This document shows, in pieces, positions 7,754 through 12,645 of a DNA stretch of 12,645 nt. The notes under the pieces are model-generated. The model was given only the letters and a program-made list of their open reading frames with translations. It made no database searches and was not told where the DNA came from. How positions within the stretch are numbered: position 1 is the first letter of the stretch; every line of letters starts with the position of its first letter. Source of the stretch: Tritrichomonas foetus (Eukaryota; Parabasalia; Tritrichomonadida; Tritrichomonadidae); contig MLAK01000629.1 of assembly GCA_001839685.1 (NCBI GenBank), forward strand, positions 77,657 through 90,301. The letters are read 5' to 3'. Both the position numbers and the translations under genes were made by a program.

Positions 7754-10700
7754 TCAAAGTTCTTTATCTGAATTTGATGATTCATCTTGATCATCAAGTT
7801 TGGTTTCTTCTTTATCATCTTGTTGGTCTGACTGTGTATTATTAACTTTTTGATTGTTTGGCTTGATAACTACAACATAAACAACAATACCAACTACAGC
7901 ACCAACAACAACTAAGCATGCAATAACAATTCCTGCAATGGCTCCTGGGGCAAGTCCTTTCTTTTTCTGATCATCTCCTATTTCACTATCTGAATCATTA
8001 CCAGAAGTGATTTTACTATCATTATCCGAAGTGATAGTACTATCAGAGGTGATGTTACCATCATTACCAGAAGTGATAGTACTATCAGAGGTGATGTTAC
8101 CATCATTACCAGAAGTGATAGTACTATCAGAGGTGATTGTACCATCATTCGTGTGAGTAGTTTTACTAACATTTTCGGATTCAGATGATGAATCTGGAGT
8201 TGGATCAATAGTTGTTGGGTAACTTGGTGGAACAACAGTAACATCATCATCACTACTTGAATCGACTTTGTCTTGGTTCGTGATATAGATAGTTGTTTTC
8301 GAAATGGAACAAAGTGGTTTCAAACCGGCAGGAGCATTATTAAGGGCAATTTTGGATTGAATTTGGTCACAATTGCTGCTGCTCAACCCTGAAATAAACA
8401 GATATGCTTCGTCTTGTGTTGCTAAAAGTTTGGCTGGTGTTGCTTCAAATGAGACAGCAATAGAATCTGGATTGAAAGTTCCATTAACAATAGAAATGGT
8501 TGGCCATTCAGATTGACGTTTTATGGTGATTTTTGATCCCGTTGTAAGGGTACAATCATTGAGAGTCAATTGAGAATCAATCATTTCCAATTCTTTATTA
8601 ATTGTTAGTGATTTAAATGATGCTGTAACTGGAGACACTGAGACACTATCTGCTCCAATATTTTTTGTTGAAAGATGAGATGAAGATGTAATTGAAATTT
8701 TTGGATAAGTAATCTGTGTGTCTGCTTCAAGAGATGTACTATCACCAGTGCTAATAACTAAATCATTAACTGGTTGATCAATTCCTGACATCGTATATTT
8801 TCCAATATTGATAAGATAAAGACCAAGATCGACATTCTTCCATTCAGCTTTAAGAGTAAGATCTTTATAATTCGCAATATAAAGTTTTTGTCCATTTTTA
8901 GTGTTTGGTAATAATTTATCTTGTTGGCCATCATAATATGAATAGGAAGACAATTTAACTGGAATATCTTCTTTACCTTCTTCTGGTTGAACCATAACTG
9001 CGGTATATGTACCTGTTTCAACACGAACTTTATATTCTGGACATTTGCCTGATGTGGTGAAAAAGCGATGTTTTTCATCGTTAACAGTACCTGGTGTTAA
9101 AATACAATCACTGCCAATATTATGATCATCATAAAATGCAAATGAGCCTCTATCATCAAAGACTTTCTTCGCTTTTTCATCTCCATCAAGTTTCGGCATA
9201 TAATATCCTGTTTTATCAACTGTTTCTTTTTCTGCACAATCAATGATAGTTAATGGAAATCCAATCATTTTTCGTTGATAAATTGCTTTCATAGGGTATG
9301 GAAATGTGATGGATGCTTCAATTGTTCGTTTGTCTGTTTCACCTTCAATATAATTTGGTGAAACTTTGAGATGTTTAATCAATTTATCCATTCTATAATC
9401 ATATTTCAAAATCCATTGACGAGCACCTGGTTCAAGCAATAATTCATAGTTCATTGGACGATCTTTAACAACATTATCAATTGTAAAAGCATTATAATCA
9501 TTAGAAGCTGGTTGAATTAAACGAATTGTACGACGATTCATATTATATTTCATAATATCAGAATTATTAGCAATGATTGTATATGTATCTCTTAGTCGAC
9601 CACATTCTGTTCCTATTGTGATACAAAATTGATATAATTGTGTAACATATTGATAAACAAGAATACCATGTGTGGAATTACTTCGAATACCAAAAACATA
9701 ATCAGCAATATCATCAGAAAACTTTTGTTGATTAAATCCAATATATGAAAGTGGTCCTGTATAAACAGTACGTGTTAAATATTTACCTGATGTTGGTGTA
9801 TCTTTAATATCAATAGAAATAGATTTACTTTCTTGACTTGTTAAATATTGTCCAACTGTTAATTTTGGTTGATTATATAATTCGAGAATAATTGATGTTA
9901 AATTTGGATTTTCAATATCAACTTTTGTTTTATTACCAATAATAATTGTTCCAGAAATTGTAGAACCTTGAATAGAAACTTCAGGACTTTGATCTAAACG
10001 AAGTGTTTCTGTTAATGTAATTGGTTCTACAACTGAAATAATATAACGTGAATTTGTCTGACCTGTTGTTGATGTTGATGATGTTGAAGTAGGAATTTTA
10101 GAATATTCTTTAGGTCCAAGTTTATATTGTGATGTAGAACTACATTTATTAGAATCCGTTGAATAATAACAAATTTCAATATCAGTGCTTTCATCAAAAA
10201 TTGTAAATGAATATGTTAAATATTGTAATGGTGTTCTTTTTTGAATATATACTTTAACAGTAATAGTACTACCAACAACACAATATGATAATGCTTCTGT
10301 GGTCATTTGAATAATTAAACAATCAGATGTTCCTTTCGTTGAACGACTAATAAGATGTTTCTTTGTTGGAAGAGTTGTACCATCTTGACGTGTAATTTCT
10401 ATAATTAAATCTTCTGCTTGAATTGATGAATCTGAAAAAGCAGGATAATTAATAGACCAAACACTTGGAATGTGTGCGATTGGGAATGGACCAGCAGATG
10501 GCCATGAAATAAATTGAAGATCATTTTCATATTTAGATGGTGAAAGTGGAGCATTTGGTTCTTGAAATTTGACAACAGAAATTGGTGGAAGATAATTCGT
10601 TGAATTTACGTTTTCTGCTGGATAAAAGCCAACACCAATCTCTTTTAATGATGGATGAAGAAGCCAACGACGATGACCAACTTCTTCTGCATTATTACTT

Positions 10701-11956
10701 CCTTCATCACGAATAAATCCTGAAATCGATTCCCAACAACTTGATTCACCTTGTGCAAGATTACTATTTTTCGCTGTTTCACGTGTTTTATCATCTGTAC
10801 AATTATTAAAATCTTTTGGAACATCATGTGTAATTTGACCATATTGATGAAGTGATAATGCTGCATTTTGACATTCAGAATTCCATGAAATTTTATTGGC
10901 AATATTTGTTGATAATCCTGCAAATTGACGTAATAAATTTAAAACACGAACTGAATCTTTAATATCTTCAGGTGAATGTGTTCCAACTTTACATTTTCCT
11001 GAATCATGGCCAGTAACAATTTCATTAGGTGATGTTTTAGGAAAGTTTTGAAGATAAAGACTTTTCATTTCAGATATTTTACGTGCTTCAAGTTTAGAAT
11101 TTCGAATAGGTGAATATTCTGGTGTTTGTTTAGGTGGTGGTGGTGGTAAAGGTGTAACAACTGGAATAGGAATGTCTAATTTAACTGTTGAACTTTCTAG
11201 TTTCGAAATACGTGCAAAAATAGTTTTACCTAAATCAGAAACAGGAATATCTCGTGAAATCTTTAAACGATCTCCACCTCGTTTATATATAATAGATGAT
11301 GTTTCTGTAGAGCCCCATCGTTTACATTCATTTGGATAAATAGAACAATCAAGATAACCAAATGAAACTCGGTCATAATTATTAAAACTTTCATTAACAA
11401 CATTGGCATAATTTCCTAACCATTTCATATCTTCACGACATTCTCCATTATAAAAGAGAAAAACACTAAATTCGTTGGATTGATAAAATTGTTCTGTTGA
11501 TTTGTTAGTTAATGAAATCATTGGAAGATCAACTGGTGACATTTTCAAGTGTTCACGAAGAAGATCTTGATAATGTTGACTACTTTCTGTAATTGATATT
11601 GGTGTATACATCTTTGTTTCTTTAATGGTTTTACCATCTTTGGCGATAATATGTGAAGGTGTTGCAAGTGCTTTATCGTCAATAACTTTCTTACAAAAAT
11701 CCGCATTACCGAAGTTAATACAATCGATTTGAACAAAATGAACTTGTGGATAAGAAATGGAAACTTCTTCCCAATAAGGTTGTGAAGCTGGAGATGCGAT
11801 ACAACCAGCGAATGTTAATCTGAAAAAGATTGGTTCTCCGCTATCTAATAATTGCTGTGCTTCTTGATGATTCATAATTTCGATTGGTTTGTAAGGGGTG
11901 CATTTCTTTTCTTGGCTATTTGAAACAACCAAAGTCGCCAATAATCCAAAAATCAT
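7754..11956 (-). CDS. Type I surface protein: two redox-dead PDI/thioredoxin-like domains, CAP/SCP domain, repeat stalk, membrane anchor
   Basis: 1400 residues, complete. Order: short signal peptide (about 1-14); thioredoxin-like domain 1 (about 25-140) with only C52 at the CxxC position, the PDI-like DC...C pair C79/C88 and a candidate cis-proline P100; thioredoxin-like domain 2 (about 155-250) with C173 alone, the C204/C211 pair and no cis-proline; a proline run (270-275); a CAP/SCP domain (about 330-450) with H377, E409 and H428 in a VGHRRW segment as candidate site residues; a Ser/Thr linker (620-636); a beta-rich region (about 640-1230) with no family I recognise; a 14-residue repeat stalk (1270-1319); a transmembrane helix (about 1337-1364); and an acidic cytosolic tail of about 36 residues. 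At least a dozen N-x-S/T sites (such as N151, N188, N385, N451, N675) fit an exported ectodomain. CAP proteins elsewhere are secreted lipid-binding or immune-interacting proteins; the role here is unknown. The start is supported by the signal peptide and initiator words just upstream. Confidence 0.9.
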   Translation of the reverse strand: MIFGLLATLVVSNSQEKKCTPYKPIEIMNHQEAQQLLDSGEPIFFRLTFAGCIASPASQPYWEEVSISYPQVHFVQIDCINFGNADFCKKVIDDKALATPSHIIAKDGKTIKETKMYTPISITESSQHYQDLLREHLKMSPVDLPMISLTNKSTEQFYQSNEFSVFLFYNGECREDMKWLGNYANVVNESFNNYDRVSFGYLDCSIYPNECKRWGSTETSSIIYKRGGDRLKISRDIPVSDLGKTIFARISKLESSTVKLDIPIPVVTPLPPPPPKQTPEYSPIRNSKLEARKISEMKSLYLQNFPKTSPNEIVTGHDSGKCKVGTHSPEDIKDSVRVLNLLRQFAGLSTNIANKISWNSECQNAALSLHQYGQITHDVPKDFNNCTDDKTRETAKNSNLAQGESSCWESISGFIRDEGSNNAEEVGHRRWLLHPSLKEIGVGFYPAENVNSTNYLPPISVVKFQEPNAPLSPSKYENDLQFISWPSAGPFPIAHIPSVWSINYPAFSDSSIQAEDLIIEITRQDGTTLPTKKHLISRSTKGTSDCLIIQMTTEALSYCVVGSTITVKVYIQKRTPLQYLTYSFTIFDESTDIEICYYSTDSNKCSSTSQYKLGPKEYSKIPTSTSSTSTTGQTNSRYIISVVEPITLTETLRLDQSPEVSIQGSTISGTIIIGNKTKVDIENPNLTSIILELYNQPKLTVGQYLTSQESKSISIDIKDTPTSGKYLTRTVYTGPLSYIGFNQQKFSDDIADYVFGIRSNSTHGILVYQYVTQLYQFCITIGTECGRLRDTYTIIANNSDIMKYNMNRRTIRLIQPASNDYNAFTIDNVVKDRPMNYELLLEPGARQWILKYDYRMDKLIKHLKVSPNYIEGETDKRTIEASITFPYPMKAIYQRKMIGFPLTIIDCAEKETVDKTGYYMPKLDGDEKAKKVFDDRGSFAFYDDHNIGSDCILTPGTVNDEKHRFFTTSGKCPEYKVRVETGTYTAVMVQPEEGKEDIPVKLSSYSYYDGQQDKLLPNTKNGQKLYIANYKDLTLKAEWKNVDLGLYLINIGKYTMSGIDQPVNDLVISTGDSTSLEADTQITYPKISITSSSHLSTKNIGADSVSVSPVTASFKSLTINKELEMIDSQLTLNDCTLTTGSKITIKRQSEWPTISIVNGTFNPDSIAVSFEATPAKLLATQDEAYLFISGLSSSNCDQIQSKIALNNAPAGLKPLCSISKTTIYITNQDKVDSSSDDDVTVVPPSYPTTIDPTPDSSSESENVSKTTHTNDGTITSDSTITSGNDGNITSDSTITSGNDGNITSDSTITSDNDSKITSGNDSDSEIGDDQKKKGLAPGAIAGIVIACLVVVGAVVGIVVYVVVIKPNNQKVNNTQSDQQDDKEETKLDDQDESSNSDKEL
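8000..8149 (-). repeat. 42-bp tandem repeat encoding a Ser/Thr/Asn/Asp stalk
   Basis: Three 42-bp units (8108-8149, 8066-8107, 8024-8065) plus a partial one (8000-8023) encode NDG(T/N)ITSDSTITS(G/D). The units differ by only a few bases. They sit just outside the membrane helix, contain NIT glycosylation sequons, and probably form an extended, glycosylated stalk that may vary in length between strains. Confidence 0.9.
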
Positions 11957-11966
11957 AGTGAAGTGA
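11957..11966 (-). promoter_or_regulatory. Trichomonad-type initiator (Inr) words at the CAP gene start
   Basis: Read on the minus strand, the bases before the ATG are TTCACTTCACT. TCACTT (11966-11961) and TCACTA (11961-11956, overlapping the A of the ATG) both match the Trichomonas initiator consensus TCA(+1)YTW. They would give 5' UTRs of 8 and 3 nt, in or near the very short range known in Trichomonas. This supports both the chosen ATG and the lineage. Confidence 0.6.
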
Positions 11967-12056
11967 ATTGTTTACATTTCTGAATTCTTCAACATTTTTT
12001 ATATTATTTCTTATCAAATCCTAAAAGTATTCAGAAAAAGTTAATTTATGTATCGC

Positions 12057-12070
12057 TTCAGAGCTCTGAA
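12057..12070. promoter_or_regulatory. 14-bp perfect palindrome, possible regulatory site
   Basis: TTCAGAGCTCTGAA is its own reverse complement and lies about 100 bp upstream of the CAP gene start. Its half-site, close to TTCAGA/TCTGAA, recurs several times in the same spacer. It could bind a dimeric regulator, but no such factor is known to me for this sequence. Confidence 0.35.
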
Positions 12071-12358
12071 TCTTCATTTAAATCAAAAGATATCCATTGA
12101 AAAAAATTCAATTCAAGAAATTCTAGAAATAATGATTTAACAATATATGAAAAACTTCTTCTGAATATTTTCTATATTTTTCAGAATTTAATTATATAAA
12201 AACACGGTTTCTAAGAAATCCGATGACAATAATTAACTTTTTTTAGTGAAGGAAATGAGTTATTTTATTTTTTTCATGATTTCATTGATTATATAATTAA
12301 AAAACAATATTATCCTCTTAGAAATAAAGTGTTTTAATGAAATACTAAAAGAGATATT

Positions 12359-12373
12359 AAAAAAAAAAAAAAA
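12359..12373. repeat. Homopolymer run of 15 A
   Basis: Fifteen consecutive A residues in the intergenic region. It could be a nucleosome-excluding tract, a retroposed poly(A) remnant or simple slippage. No target-site duplication or retroelement sequence is evident beside it. Confidence 0.8.
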
Positions 12374-12426
12374 TAAATTCAAATTCTGAATATTCTAAAG
12401 TTCAATCAAGAAATTTCAATGCATAT

Positions 12427-12448
12427 TTGAATTATATCTATAATTCAA
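12427..12448. repeat. Short perfect hairpin (10-bp arms, 2-nt loop)
   Basis: TTGAATTATA and TATAATTCAA flank TC and pair perfectly. It lies 7 bp left of the larger inverted repeat at 12456-12532, so the two may form one structured element. Confidence 0.7.
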
Positions 12449-12455
12449 TATATTA

Positions 12456-12532
12456 ATCGATCCAATTTTTAATGATGATAATTTTCTCCATATTTGAGAA
12501 AGCATATTATTATCATTATAAATTGGATCGAT
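12456..12532. repeat. Long inverted repeat with 27-bp arms, 25 of 27 matched
   Basis: The left arm 12456-12482 begins ATCGATCCAATTT and the right arm 12506-12532 ends AAATTGGATCGAT. The arms pair at 25 of 27 positions. Inside, TTTCTC (12483-12488) and GAGAAA (12496-12501) add six more pairs around a 7-nt loop. It is too regular to dismiss as AT-richness because the GC-containing ATCGATCC core is conserved. It may be a cruciform, a tiny foldback element or a transcribed hairpin. Confidence 0.8.
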
Positions 12533-12638
12533 AAAAATTTTATGAAACTTCAACACAATCATATAAATAAAATTTCTCAAAAAGTAAACGATTAGATGTA
12601 TACAAACAAAAGTACACAACCTGGAAATACGTTTATTT

Positions 12639-12644
12639 TCATTA
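12639..12644 (+). promoter_or_regulatory. Possible initiator of a plus-strand gene beyond the window
   Basis: TCATTA matches the TCAYTW initiator consensus and sits right at the window edge. If real, an ATG should follow within about 5-20 bases outside the window, giving a divergent arrangement with the CAP gene. The word is common in AT-rich DNA, so this is weak. Confidence 0.2.
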
Positions 12645-12645
12645 A

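Larger units (their letters stand above)
11967..12645. other. AT-rich non-coding region upstream of the CAP gene
   Basis: About 680 bp with no convincing gene. The only open frame of note, 67 codons on the minus strand at 12416-12619, runs through a long inverted repeat, has no recognisable domain and is probably chance. The region holds the palindrome, A-run and inverted repeats listed separately. I saw no tRNA or rRNA sequence. Confidence 0.65.

Noticed and set aside
7757..7768. C-terminal DKEL as an ER-retention signal on the surface protein
   Set aside because: It is not KDEL/HDEL, and it lies on the cytosolic side of the membrane helix, where the KDEL receptor does not act.
8000..8149. 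Short-period repeats as a CRISPR array
   Set aside because: The repeats are contiguous, without spacers, in frame within a eukaryotic-type surface protein.
12416..12619. 67-codon minus-strand frame in the right spacer
   Set aside because: It crosses a long inverted repeat, is low-complexity AT-rich sequence, and matches nothing I recognise.

Overview
The window looks like nuclear DNA of a trichomonad (parabasalid) protist of the Trichomonas/Tritrichomonas type. It is AT-rich, the two long genes have no introns, and the standard stop codons are used. The minus-strand gene has initiator-like TCACTT/TCACTA words 3-8 nt before its ATG, and both genes have AATAAA about 20 nt after the stop. The minus-strand product ends in the Gly/Ala/Val/Ile-rich membrane anchor and short charged tail common on trichomonad surface proteins. 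The lineage is inferred from these traits; no marker gene is present.

Layout. (1) Positions 1-7592, plus strand: the 3' part of one very long reading frame, open from the window edge (2529 residues visible). It encodes at least five HSP70-like units head to tail: A (partial), B, C, D and E. Each complete unit has a nucleotide-binding domain and a beta substrate-binding domain. Only the last unit carries the C-terminal helical lid. Units A, B and D share DNA that is identical base for base over 421-568 bp, while the rest of the units has diverged strongly. (2) Positions 7593-7753: a short tail-to-tail gap holding the putative 3' ends of both genes. (3) Positions 7754-11956, minus strand: a complete 1400-residue type I membrane protein with a signal peptide, two PDI/thioredoxin-like domains without the CxxC active site, a proline linker, a CAP/SCP domain, a long beta-rich ectodomain, a 14-residue repeat stalk, one transmembrane helix and an acidic tail. 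(4) Positions 11957-12645: AT-rich non-coding DNA upstream of that gene, with a 14-bp palindrome, a recurring TTCTGAA/TTCAGAA word, a 15-A run and a strong long inverted repeat. A possible initiator for another plus-strand gene sits at the right edge.

The two genes converge and show no functional link. The main novelty is the poly-HSP70: a beads-on-a-string chaperone-like protein in which every readable unit has lysine in place of the conserved phosphate-loop threonine, with tracts that look homogenised by gene conversion. The two-thioredoxin-plus-CAP surface protein is a second uncommon architecture.
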